From a gamma proteobacterium symbiont of Lucinoma myriamae (lineage in GTDB: Bacteria > Pseudomonadota > Gammaproteobacteria > GRL18): a stretch of DNA of 5,778 bases. The translations under genes were made by a program, and so were the position numbers. Within the stretch, counting starts at the first letter, position 1; each line of letters opens with the position of its first letter. The notes below the pieces were generated by a model. It worked only from the letters and a program-made list of their open reading frames with translations, was not told the DNA's origin and did not search any database. Positions 1 to 5,745 of the stretch are shown piece by piece. Location of the stretch: assembly GCA_025655635.1 (NCBI GenBank), contig JAHXIM010000024.1, positions 1-5,778 of the forward strand, given 5' to 3'.

Positions 1-40
1 AATTTGATCAGGAACAATAAAATTACAATTAATGTTGTAC

Positions 41-74
41 GATAATCTATCGATTCATGATGATTATCTTTTTT
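41..74 (+). terminator. Intrinsic terminator-like hairpin of an upstream gene
   Basis: GATAATC (41-47) is perfectly complementary to GATTATC (62-68). An inner ATC/GAT stem (49-51 with 59-61) continues after a one-base bulge, leaving a 7-nt loop. The hairpin is followed directly by six T residues (69-74). This is the shape of a rho-independent terminator, although the stem is AT-rich and weak. It points to a plus-strand gene ending before or near the window start, of which no recognisable coding sequence remains. Confidence 0.5.
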
Positions 75-192
75 CAGGATCGACTACTTAAAACAGGTAT
101 AGTTTAATGTGAATTATAAACTGGGTTTAATAATTTATTTTAGGATGCTGAAAAATTACTCTCATAATATAGATGTGTGGATTTAAATCATC

Positions 193-570
193 ATGGAAAC
201 AGAAAAAAAATCTATTGAAAAAAATGAGCCCGTGAAAAAAGGAACATATAAAGTTGTTTTTAAAGGGCGGCTACTGCCTGATTTTGATAGAAATCAAGTC
301 ATCACTAATATTGCTCAACTGACCAAGCTCCCTGCAGAAAAAATAGAGAATAAATTTTTTAATGGAAAAGTTGTCATTATACGCAGAGCACACGATAACA
401 GTCATGCTCTAAAGTTACAGCAGTTATTTACTAAAGCAGGCCTGGAAGTATTTATACTTCAGGATGTTGAGCAAGAGGAAATTGAGCAGGATGATGAGTC
501 TATTATGCACAATGAAATGTCTTTTCAGCAGATTATTATGGCTATAAAAAAACGATTTGAGGCATCATAG
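193..570 (+). CDS. Conserved hypothetical protein, 125 aa
   Basis: This is a small soluble protein without a signal peptide or membrane segment. A charged, Lys/Glu-rich N-terminus (residues 1-17) leads into a domain at about 19-90 that reads Y-K-V-V-F-K-G-x-L-L-P-D-F, then an Asn/Leu-rich helix, F-F-N-G-K-V-V-I-I, and an Ala/Leu helix ending K-A-G-L-E-V-F-I. From memory, similar small domains with the pattern FxGxLLPGFD...FxGKxVxxKxxxxxxxAxxxxxxxxxAG occur at the N-terminus of various gammaproteobacterial membrane proteins of unknown role. The C-terminus is acidic (about 93-103) and then basic. No catalytic motif is visible. ATG 193 is the only reasonable start, since an in-frame stop lies at 184-186; no good Shine-Dalgarno precedes it. 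A CATAAT box at 163-168, with a poor -35, is the best promoter candidate. Its stop overlaps the GTG of the next frame by one base. The gene is probably real; its function is unknown. Confidence 0.7.
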   Translation: METEKKSIEKNEPVKKGTYKVVFKGRLLPDFDRNQVITNIAQLTKLPAEKIENKFFNGKVVIIRRAHDNSHALKLQQLFTKAGLEVFILQDVEQEEIEQDDESIMHNEMSFQQIIMAIKKRFEAS

Positions 571-638
571 TGGTAAAAAAAATCGGTTTTATTTTTGCAT
601 CCTGTGTGGTTATTAAAGGAGTTGTTGTTTGGAGTTAA
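570..638 (+). pseudogene. 22-codon hydrophobic frame, likely upstream part of the split methyltransferase-like gene
   Basis: GTG at 570 overlaps the TAG of the preceding gene by one base and is preceded by GAGG (559-562) at 7-nt spacing, so it could be translated by coupling. It encodes a 22-residue peptide with a basic start (MVKK) and a hydrophobic run (IGFIFASCVVIKGVVVW). It ends at TAA 636-638, inside the next frame. The run looks like the membrane segment that precedes the last helix of isoprenylcysteine methyltransferase-like proteins, where an L-G-F pattern is common. Joined by a one-base frame change near the GTT repeat at 621-629, it would extend the downstream frame naturally. An independent tiny membrane peptide is the alternative. 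What is seen is the frame and the ribosome site; the link to the family is inference. Confidence 0.35.
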
Positions 639-841
639 TATCTTATCTGATTGTTATTGGTGTCTTTCTGGGCTATTTTGTTATAGGCTCAAAATTTGAA
701 GAGAGAAAATTAATTGCCTATCATGGCGAAGTTTATAAAAAATATCAGCAGAAAGTAGCAGGTGTTATACCTTTGCCGTGGAAAATACTCAGTGCAGAGA
801 AGGCACAAGAACTGCTGCACCAATATAATAAAGATAAATAA
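629..841 (+). CDS. C-terminal fragment of isoprenylcysteine carboxyl methyltransferase-like membrane protein, 70 aa
   Basis: A single membrane helix (about residues 3-20) is followed by a cytoplasmic segment carrying the family's C-terminal signature: G-S-K-F-E-E-R-K-L-I, then H-G-E-V-Y-K-K-Y-Q and V-I-P-L-P-W. This is the E-E-R-x-L...G-x-x-Y-x-x-Y...P pattern of ICMT and related SAM-dependent membrane methyltransferases. Family members usually have about 150-240 residues and several helices; this frame lacks the earlier helices and the conserved H-P-x-Y segment, so methyltransferase activity alone is unlikely. The predicted start is TTG 629, with AAAGGAG (615-621) at 7-nt spacing. An in-frame stop at 614-616 blocks any extension. 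The frame upstream (570-638) seems to carry the preceding helix in another frame, so this may be a decayed remnant rather than a working small protein. The family assignment is fairly secure; functionality is doubtful. Confidence 0.6.
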   Translation: MELISYLIVIGVFLGYFVIGSKFEERKLIAYHGEVYKKYQQKVAGVIPLPWKILSAEKAQELLHQYNKDK

Positions 842-885
842 TGGCACGACTCTTTTAACAGAGCAGTACCATTTACTTTTATTTC
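840..885. terminator. Imperfect hairpin between convergent genes, possible bidirectional terminator
   Basis: Arms 840-853 and 860-873 pair as AATGG/CCATT, AC/GT and CTCT/AGAG, with three mismatched positions and a 6-nt loop. The plus strand continues into a T-rich stretch (TTACTTTTATTT, 873-884). The minus strand also runs into T-rich sequence beyond the hairpin, so it could serve both genes. It begins in the stop codon of the methyltransferase fragment and ends 5 bp before the last codon of the peroxiredoxin gene. Confidence 0.5.
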
Positions 886-1607
886 AAAAAGCTTTCTAAA
901 TCATCAGCACCACCAATTAATTTACCATCCATAAATATTTGAGGTGTGGTATGCGCACCGCTTAATGCCGTTAAAGAACGATTGGTAACTGACTGACTTA
1001 ACTCTACTTCTTCATACGGTAAATCATTAGCTGTTAACAGCTCCTTAGCACGAGTGCAGTGGGGGCAACCTTTACGGGTGATAATAGTGACTGTTGGCAA
1101 TGCCTTAGCTTCAGGATTAATATATTTTAATACCGTGTCTGCATCAGAAACACCAAACGGGTCGCCGTCAACTTCTGGTTCAATAAACATTTTTTCTATC
1201 ACACCATTATCAACAATCATTGCATAACGCCAGGAGCGATCACCAAAACCTAAATTTTGTTTATCAACCAGCATTCCCATGCCTTTGGAAAATTCACCAT
1301 TGCCATCGGGGAGCATGGTGATTTTTTCAGCACTTTGATCATCCTGCCAGGCGTTCATGACAAAAGTATCATTAACAGACAGACAATAAATATCATCGAT
1401 GCCGTTGCTTTTAAAAACAGGATACAATTCGTTGTATCTGGGCAGGTGACTGGAAGAACAGGTCGGTGTGAATGCGCCGGGCAGAGCAAAGACGACAACC
1501 CTTTTATTAGCAAATAATTCGCTGCTGGTGATATCGAGCCATTCACTATCCTGGCGAGTTTTAAAAGTAACTGCTGGTATATTTTGACCTTCACGATTTT
1601 CTAACAT
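879..1607 (-). CDS. Hybrid peroxiredoxin-glutaredoxin (Prx5-Grx fusion), glutathione-dependent peroxidase, 242 aa
   Basis: This cytoplasmic thiol peroxidase should reduce hydrogen peroxide and alkyl hydroperoxides, with the fused glutaredoxin recycling the peroxidase from glutathione. An N-terminal Prx5/AhpC-TSA domain (about 1-162) carries the motif P-G-A-F-T-P-T-C, with Pro43, Thr47 and peroxidatic Cys50, and Arg127 in W-R-Y-A-M-I-V. A C-terminal glutaredoxin domain (about 171-242) has the active site C181-P-H-C184, the T-T-P loop with cis-Pro222, and the glutathione-site G-G-A-D-D-L near the end. Length and cysteine positions match H. influenzae PGdx (241 aa) almost exactly. I chose ATG 1607 because GGAG (1617-1614) lies 6 nt upstream; a TTG at 1619 would overlap that ribosome site. 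The gene is divergent from oxyR, as I recall also for the Haemophilus gene, which supports peroxide-induced control by OxyR. Cys75 is an additional, probably non-essential cysteine. Confidence 0.95.
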   Translation of the reverse strand: MLENREGQNIPAVTFKTRQDSEWLDITSSELFANKRVVVFALPGAFTPTCSSSHLPRYNELYPVFKSNGIDDIYCLSVNDTFVMNAWQDDQSAEKITMLPDGNGEFSKGMGMLVDKQNLGFGDRSWRYAMIVDNGVIEKMFIEPEVDGDPFGVSDADTVLKYINPEAKALPTVTIITRKGCPHCTRAKELLTANDLPYEEVELSQSVTNRSLTALSGAHTTPQIFMDGKLIGGADDLESFLK

Positions 1608-1613
1608 TTTTTT

Positions 1614-1617
1614 CTCC
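1614..1617 (-). promoter_or_regulatory. Ribosome binding site fixing the peroxiredoxin start
   Basis: On the minus strand GGAG is followed by six A residues and then ATG (1607-1605). This is ideal spacing, and it excludes the upstream in-frame TTG at 1619, whose own first codons would contain the site. Confidence 0.8.
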
Positions 1618-1652
1618 AAAAATTAATTTAATTTTGTTTGTTGTTGGAAAAG

Positions 1653-1681
1653 AGTTTATGAGTTTTCTCTATGTTAGTAAA
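1653..1681 (-). promoter_or_regulatory. Candidate promoter of the peroxiredoxin gene
   Basis: On the minus strand TTTACT (1681-1676, 4 of 6 to the consensus -35) and TAAACT (1658-1653, 4 of 6 to the -10) are separated by 17 bp. Neither box is strong, as expected for an activator-dependent promoter. The -35 abuts the candidate OxyR site starting at 1682, which would suit contact between OxyR and RNA polymerase. The predicted transcript would start near 1647, giving a leader of about 40 nt. Confidence 0.4.
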
Positions 1682-1718
1682 ATAGATTAATTCGCATGTT
1701 ATAATAGAAAAAAACGAT
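1682..1718. promoter_or_regulatory. Candidate OxyR operator between oxyR and the peroxiredoxin gene
   Basis: ATAG occurs at 1682-1685 and 1704-1707, exactly 22 bp apart. That is the spacing of the two ATAG elements in the E. coli OxyR consensus (ATAG-N7-CTAT-N7-ATAG-N7-CTAT). The second dyad is good: ATAG, seven bases, then CGAT (1715-1718, 3 of 4). The first dyad's CTAT position (1693-1696, CGCA) is poor. The site covers the oxyR -10 and touches the predicted peroxiredoxin -35, a placement that predicts self-repression and divergent activation. The spacing is seen; binding is inferred. Confidence 0.42.
1697..1705 (+). promoter_or_regulatory. oxyR promoter, extended -10
   Basis: TG-T-TATAAT is a perfect extended -10 (TG at 1697-1698, hexamer 1700-1705). 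No good -35 lies 17 bp upstream, which an extended -10 can tolerate. Transcription would start near 1712, giving a leader of about 60 nt before ATG 1774. A clear Shine-Dalgarno AAGGA (1762-1766) lies 7 nt before that ATG. Confidence 0.6.
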
Positions 1719-1773
1719 TGTGGTTGTGTGGCCGTTAAATTAATTCATTAAATAAGAGAATAAGGATAGAATT

Positions 1774-2739
1774 ATGCGCCTTCCAAGCTTAAAGCATCTC
1801 CATTATCTGGTGAATGTGCATAAATACCAACATTTCGGTGAAGCGGCCCAAGCCTGTTTTGTCAGTCAATCGACGCTCAGCAGCGGTATTGCCGCATTAG
1901 AAAATGTACTGGGGGTTCGTTTAATTGAAAGAGATAATAAAAAAATCCTCTTTACGCCGCTGGCAGAAGAAGTGGTGCAGCAGGCACAGCATATTTTATT
2001 AAGTGTTGAACAATTAACCGAACAGGTGCAGCATTTTGCCCGGCCCTTTGGCGGCACTCTAAAGTTAGGTGTGATACCAACGATTGCACCCTTTTTAATA
2101 CCACAAATATTAATGATGATTAAGCAGGAATTTCCTGATCTTAAGGTCTTTGTGCGAGAAGAGCAAAGTGATGTTGTCTTACAACAGCTTAATGACGGGG
2201 AATTGGATTTAGTGCTGCTGGCACTGCCTTATCCATCCAACGGTGTTGTAATGAAGAGTTTTTATAAGGATCGCTTTTATTTTGCTCAACATAAGGATTC
2301 ACAATTAAATCAGCAGATATTAGATGCAGATTACTCTAATCTGGATGATCATAGTCTTTTATTGCTTGAAGATGGTCACTGCCTAAGAGAGCATGCGCTG
2401 TCAGCCTTTCATCTTGAGCGCTCAGAAAAAATTAATTCCTTTGCTGCGACCAGTTTACATACGCTGGTGCAGATGGTAAATAATGATCTGGGTGTGACAT
2501 TTTTACCTGAAATGGCCATTGCCTCAGGCATCTTGAATAATACCGATATTAAGATCAGTCAACTGACAGATAAAACCCAAAATTATCGCGAAATTGGCTT
2601 TGCATGGCGTATACAATCCAATAGAACAGAAGAGTTTGAACAGTTGTTTAATTTAGTTAAACAACTGATTGTTCACTTTTTGCCTGATAAAGGGCTTACT
2701 GGAAAAAAAAATAATTATTCAGCATATATTTCTAAGTGA
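1774..2739 (+). CDS. oxyR: OxyR-type LysR transcriptional regulator, peroxide sensor, 321 aa, lacking the second redox cysteine
   Basis: OxyR senses hydrogen peroxide through a reactive cysteine and controls peroxidase and related genes as a DNA-bound tetramer. The N-terminal LysR helix-turn-helix (about 1-60) includes A-A-Q-A-C-F-V-S-Q-S-T-L-S. A linker helix (about 62-90) leads to the substrate-like sensing domain (about 93-300). OxyR hallmarks are G-V-I-P-T-I-A-P (Thr103, matching E. coli Thr100), E-D-G-H-C-L-R-E-H-A-L with sensing Cys203 (E. coli Cys199) beside His202, and A-T-S-L-H-T-L-V. The resolving cysteine, nine residues after the first (E. coli Cys208), is Phe212, encoded by TTT at 2407-2409. 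Only one other cysteine exists (Cys28, in the DNA-binding domain), so the classic intrachain disulfide cannot form. The tail after about residue 305 is longer than in E. coli OxyR (305 aa) and follows an A9 run at 2703-2711. ATG 1774 has a good ribosome site, and the divergent peroxiredoxin gene is the obvious target. Confidence 0.93.
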   Translation: MRLPSLKHLHYLVNVHKYQHFGEAAQACFVSQSTLSSGIAALENVLGVRLIERDNKKILFTPLAEEVVQQAQHILLSVEQLTEQVQHFARPFGGTLKLGVIPTIAPFLIPQILMMIKQEFPDLKVFVREEQSDVVLQQLNDGELDLVLLALPYPSNGVVMKSFYKDRFYFAQHKDSQLNQQILDADYSNLDDHSLLLLEDGHCLREHALSAFHLERSEKINSFAATSLHTLVQMVNNDLGVTFLPEMAIASGILNNTDIKISQLTDKTQNYREIGFAWRIQSNRTEEFEQLFNLVKQLIVHFLPDKGLTGKKNNYSAYISK

Positions 2740-2759
2740 CCATAGGTTTAGTACTGGTC
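2738..2759. repeat. Short dyad after oxyR
   Basis: GACCA (2738-2742) and TGGTC (2755-2759) form a 5-bp stem around a 12-nt loop, starting within the oxyR stop codon. No T-run follows on the plus strand, so it is not a convincing terminator and would at most attenuate read-through into polB. Confidence 0.3.
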
Positions 2760-2799
2760 GTTAGCAAACACATGCGGAATAGTGACATAAAGAATTTGT

Positions 2800-5244
2800 A
2801 TGAACAATAATGAAATATCTCCACCAGGATCATCAGTTGATGCTTTTTTATTAACACGCCAATGGCGTGATACCGCAAAAGGTATTATCCTGGATTTTTG
2901 GTTCAGTAGTGCTTCAGGTCCTGTTCATGTGCTGATTGAAAATCAACAGGCTATCTTCTTTATTCGTCAGGAAGATACTCTGCAGGTTGACAGGGCATTA
3001 TCAGCCATTGCTGATTATCAGATTAAACCGCTAAGATTATTGGACTTTGAGTATAAGTCCGTATCGGGTGTTTATTTTAATTCACAACAGGCGCTTTATC
3101 AGTCCAGAGAACGACTACAGCAACTGGCGATACGGCACTATGAAGCTGATATAAGACCAGTAGAGCGTTATCTAACGGAACGTTATCTGACCGGGCCTGT
3201 CACCATCAGGATAAATGCTGATAACAAATCCGCTAAGACTCAAATAAAGCGTTTTTTAGTTAATCCTCATATTAAGCCGCAGGCACAGTCAGAAAAATAT
3301 CAGCCAGTGCTGAAAGTAATGTCTCTGGATATTGAAACAGCCTATGACAGTCGTGAGCTATATTCAATTTCTTTACTTTGTGAAAAGTGGCATGTGACCC
3401 TGATGAAGGGAGAAAACATTCAGGGTGAGAAAAATATAGAGTTTTTTTCTAATGAGAGGGATTTGCTGCTGCGCTTTATTGATATTGTTTTACAGCAGGA
3501 CCCGGATATTATCATCGGCTGGAATGTCATTAATTTTGATTTTCGTTTTTTACAAAAAAAAGCAGACCAGTTAAAAATGTCACTTGCTATTGGTCGTGGT
3601 GAAAGTTTGCCTGTCTGGAGAAAGGCCCAGACAGAACAAAACCATTTCTTTTTATTAATACCAGGTAGAGTTATTCTCGATGGCATTGATACTTTAAAAA
3701 GTGCCACCTGGAATTTTTCCAGTTTCTCGTTAGAAAATGTCGGTAATGAACTTTTAGGTCGAGGAAAGCTGCTAAAGTCAAAAAAAACCAACGATAAATC
3801 TAAAAAAAATCATGACCCATTGAAAAATGCGAAAGAAATCAAGCGGCTTTTTCATGAAGATCAATTGGCTTTGGCTGCTTATAATCTCGAAGACTGTCAG
3901 CTTGTCTGGGATATCTTTCAACATACTGAATTAATTTCTTTCGCCATAGAGCGAGCCCGGCTAACAGGTTTGGAGATGGATAGAACCGGTGGTTCAGTAG
4001 CAGCCTTTGATAATCTATATTTACCGCGCTTACATCGTAAAGGTTTTGTTGCTCCAAATCTTGGCGATCGAGAAGAAACATTATCTGCACCTGGCGGTTA
4101 TGTTATGAATTCAAAACCTGGTCTGCACAATAGTGTTTTGGTATTGGATTATAAAAGCTTATATCCCAGTATTATTTGTACCTTCAGGGTTGATCCCTAT
4201 GCCCGAATTAAAGCAAAGAAACTTAAGGAAACAGAGTGTATTCCCGGTTTTAATGGGGTAAAGTTTTCCCGTAATGACTTTATTTTACCTGATATTATTC
4301 AGTCACTCTGGCAGGCCAGAGATAAAGCTAAACAGGTAAAAAATAAAGCCTTATCACAGGCAATTAAAATTATTATGAACTCATTCTATGGTGTCCTGGG
4401 AACACCAGGCTGTCGAGTACATGATGCCCGTTTAACCAGTTCAATTACATTAAGAGGGCATGAATTAATGAAACAGACAGCCAGTTTAATTAAAGCTGAA
4501 GGTTATAATGTGATTTATGGTGATACAGATTCTGTTTTTGTTTCCTTAGGTGCATCAATAGAAGAATCAAAAGCAGATAAAACAGGTCATTATTTAATTA
4601 AAAAGATTAATGATCATTGGAAAAAGTTTTTACAGGATGAATATCAAATTGAGTCTTTTTTAGAAATGGAATATGAAACACACTATCGACGTTTTTTTAT
4701 GCCGACGGTAAGAGGCTCTGATAAAGGCAGTAAAAAACGTTATGCAGGATTAATTAAGGAAAAAGGTTCTACTCATATTGTATTTAAAGGATTGGAAACA
4801 GTCAGGACAGACTGGACTGCGTTAGCTAGAAAAGTGCAGCAGGAAATATATCATCGTTTTTTTCATGACCTGCCTTATGATGACTACTTAAAGTCTATAG
4901 TGCTGGATTTAAAGCAGGGGAAATTTGACGAACAGTTAATTTATCGCAAACGTTTGAGACAAAAATTATCAGAATATAAAAAAAACCGTCCGCCTCATGC
5001 TCAGGCTGCGGCAAAAGCTGAAGTCTATGCTAGAAAAAATGGACTGTCACCGCGCTATGAAAACGGCGGCTGGATAGAATATGTGATGACCACAATGGGA
5101 CCTGAACCACTAGAATATAACGTACAGGCATTGGATTATGAACATTATATTGAAAAACAAATTGCTCCCGTTGTGGATGCACTTTTAATGGTAGCAGGTA
5201 CATCGTTAGAAAAAATAATACAGTCGCAATATGAATTGTTTTAA
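2800..5244 (+). CDS. polB: DNA polymerase II, family B, with 3'-5' exonuclease, 814 aa
   Basis: This polymerase extends primers with proofreading and helps restart forks and bypass lesions. The N-terminus (V-D-A-F-L-L-T-R-Q-W-R-D-T, 13-25) matches the E. coli start F-I-L-T-R-H-W-R-D-T. Exonuclease motifs are intact: Exo I D177-I-E179, Exo II with Asp247 in G-W-N-V-I-N-F-D, and Exo III Y361-N-L-E-D365. Polymerase motifs are A (D450-Y-K-S-L-Y-P-S-I), B (K523-I-I-M-N-S-F-Y-G) and C (Y-G-D575-T-D577-S), plus K-K-R-Y-A-G at 645-650. The C-terminal Q810-Y-E-L-F resembles the beta-clamp motif at the end of E. coli Pol II (Q-L-G-L-F). The protein is about 31 residues longer than E. coli Pol II (783 aa), mainly from a short N-terminal extension and a Lys/Asn-rich insert at about 326-345, encoded over two A8 runs. 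It starts 60 bp after oxyR; ATG 2800 has no strong Shine-Dalgarno. I see no LexA box upstream, unlike E. coli. Confidence 0.96.
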   Translation: MNNNEISPPGSSVDAFLLTRQWRDTAKGIILDFWFSSASGPVHVLIENQQAIFFIRQEDTLQVDRALSAIADYQIKPLRLLDFEYKSVSGVYFNSQQALYQSRERLQQLAIRHYEADIRPVERYLTERYLTGPVTIRINADNKSAKTQIKRFLVNPHIKPQAQSEKYQPVLKVMSLDIETAYDSRELYSISLLCEKWHVTLMKGENIQGEKNIEFFSNERDLLLRFIDIVLQQDPDIIIGWNVINFDFRFLQKKADQLKMSLAIGRGESLPVWRKAQTEQNHFFLLIPGRVILDGIDTLKSATWNFSSFSLENVGNELLGRGKLLKSKKTNDKSKKNHDPLKNAKEIKRLFHEDQLALAAYNLEDCQLVWDIFQHTELISFAIERARLTGLEMDRTGGSVAAFDNLYLPRLHRKGFVAPNLGDREETLSAPGGYVMNSKPGLHNSVLVLDYKSLYPSIICTFRVDPYARIKAKKLKETECIPGFNGVKFSRNDFILPDIIQSLWQARDKAKQVKNKALSQAIKIIMNSFYGVLGTPGCRVHDARLTSSITLRGHELMKQTASLIKAEGYNVIYGDTDSVFVSLGASIEESKADKTGHYLIKKINDHWKKFLQDEYQIESFLEMEYETHYRRFFMPTVRGSDKGSKKRYAGLIKEKGSTHIVFKGLETVRTDWTALARKVQQEIYHRFFHDLPYDDYLKSIVLDLKQGKFDEQLIYRKRLRQKLSEYKKNRPPHAQAAAKAEVYARKNGLSPRYENGGWIEYVMTTMGPEPLEYNVQALDYEHYIEKQIAPVVDALLMVAGTSLEKIIQSQYELF

Positions 5245-5442
5245 ATAAACTTTCCCGGTAACTACTCAGTGTGTATTGCTAAATAATGCATTTTCTAAAT
5301 TAGAGAATGGCCATTGTCAAATGATTTATTAGTTTATTAAATTATTATATTTAAAAATCAACAACAAAAATTGTATTTCAATGTCAATTATGACATGGAT
5401 TTACGTTAACTATGTCAAAACAAGTCTCTGTTTTAGTTGCAT
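5245..5442. other. Intergenic region after polB with small dyads, no gene
   Basis: I see no coding sequence here. CATTTTCTA (5289-5297) pairs with TAGAGAATG (5301-5309), one G-U pair included, around a 3-nt loop; no T-run follows, so its role as the polB terminator is uncertain. AATGGCCATT (5306-5315) is a perfect 10-bp palindrome overlapping that hairpin. ATGTCA (5381-5386) and TGACAT (5391-5396) form a perfect dyad with a 4-bp centre, and ATGTCA recurs at 5412-5417. The rest is AT-rich. Confidence 0.5.
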
Positions 5443-5498
5443 ATTCCGGACCAACGTGAACACCTATTCTGGTCTAATCTGAACACTCATTCCCGGCG
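5443..5498. repeat. 23-bp direct repeats, likely transposase-binding end of an insertion sequence
   Basis: Two adjacent 23-bp units (5443-5465 and 5466-5488) agree at 16 of 23 positions. Each starts ATTC, has GG at positions 6-7 and contains TGAACAC near the end. A third partial unit begins ATTCCCGGCG (5489-5498), so ATTC recurs at exact 23-bp intervals. Tandem motifs of this type are common at ends of insertion sequences, and this block lies just beyond the stop of the transposase remnant on the minus strand. The exact outer boundary and a target duplication cannot be seen. Confidence 0.55.
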
Positions 5499-5529
5499 TT
5501 TTTCAAGGTAGTTGTCGTTTTTAGTATTT

Positions 5530-5745
5530 TTATGCTGCTTTAATTTGTTTCTCAGGGTTCAGTGAAACCGAGCTGACATATTCCCAGTTCCGAGTTTCTC
5601 CAGACCATCGAGATGAGTTTTCCATTTTTTTCATTTCATATAGTTTTTTTCGTTGAAGTAATATTTGAACATCCTGATCTGTGTGTCGTTGATCCTATAA
5701 AAATCAGTTGAAAATGGTCTATAATCATAACCCATTGAAATTATA
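5530..5745 (-). pseudogene. Decayed C-terminus of an IS3-like (integrase-core) transposase
   Basis: Read on the minus strand, the open stretch from 5694 to the TAA at 5532-5530 gives 54 residues: D-Q-R-H-T-D-Q-D, then I-L-L-Q-R-K-K-L-Y-E, R-W-S-G-E-T-R-N-W and V-S-L-N-P-E. From memory, this fits the tail of IS3-family transposases, where a region like H-S-x-I-x-F-V-T-P-x-Q-R-H is followed by R-x-x-x-Y-E, E-R-W-S-G-x-T-R-N-W and L-N-P-E. The part before D-Q-R-H is interrupted by TAG at 5697-5695. A possible continuation in another frame (Y-D-Y-R-P-F-S-T-D-F-I, about 5744-5701) suggests a frameshift and a small deletion. The catalytic core is absent from the window or was lost, so the remnant is inactive. 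Assignment to a transposase tail is fairly sure, the exact family less so. Confidence 0.55.

Noticed and set aside
1..18. C-terminal end of an upstream gene
   Set aside because: Short open stretches reach stops at 16-18 and 43-45, but they are too short to recognise; only the terminator hints at such a gene.
1257..1594. Open frames in other phases within the peroxiredoxin gene
   Set aside because: They overlap a fully supported gene, have no recognisable domains and look like chance shadows.
1608..1619. TTG start at 1619 adding four residues to the peroxiredoxin
   Set aside because: It would place the ribosome site GGAG (1614-1617) inside the coding sequence; ATG 1607 has ideal spacing and gives the expected family length.
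2740..2799. LexA operator upstream of polB
   Set aside because: The only CTG in the region (2754-2756) is not followed by CAG at the required 10-bp spacing.
3420..4090. Two minus-strand open frames inside polB
   Set aside because: Both lie antisense to conserved polymerase and exonuclease motifs and show no family features or ribosome sites of note.
5289..5309. Intrinsic terminator of polB
   Set aside because: The hairpin is reasonable but is followed by GGCCATTGTC, not a T-run, so it is listed only as a dyad.
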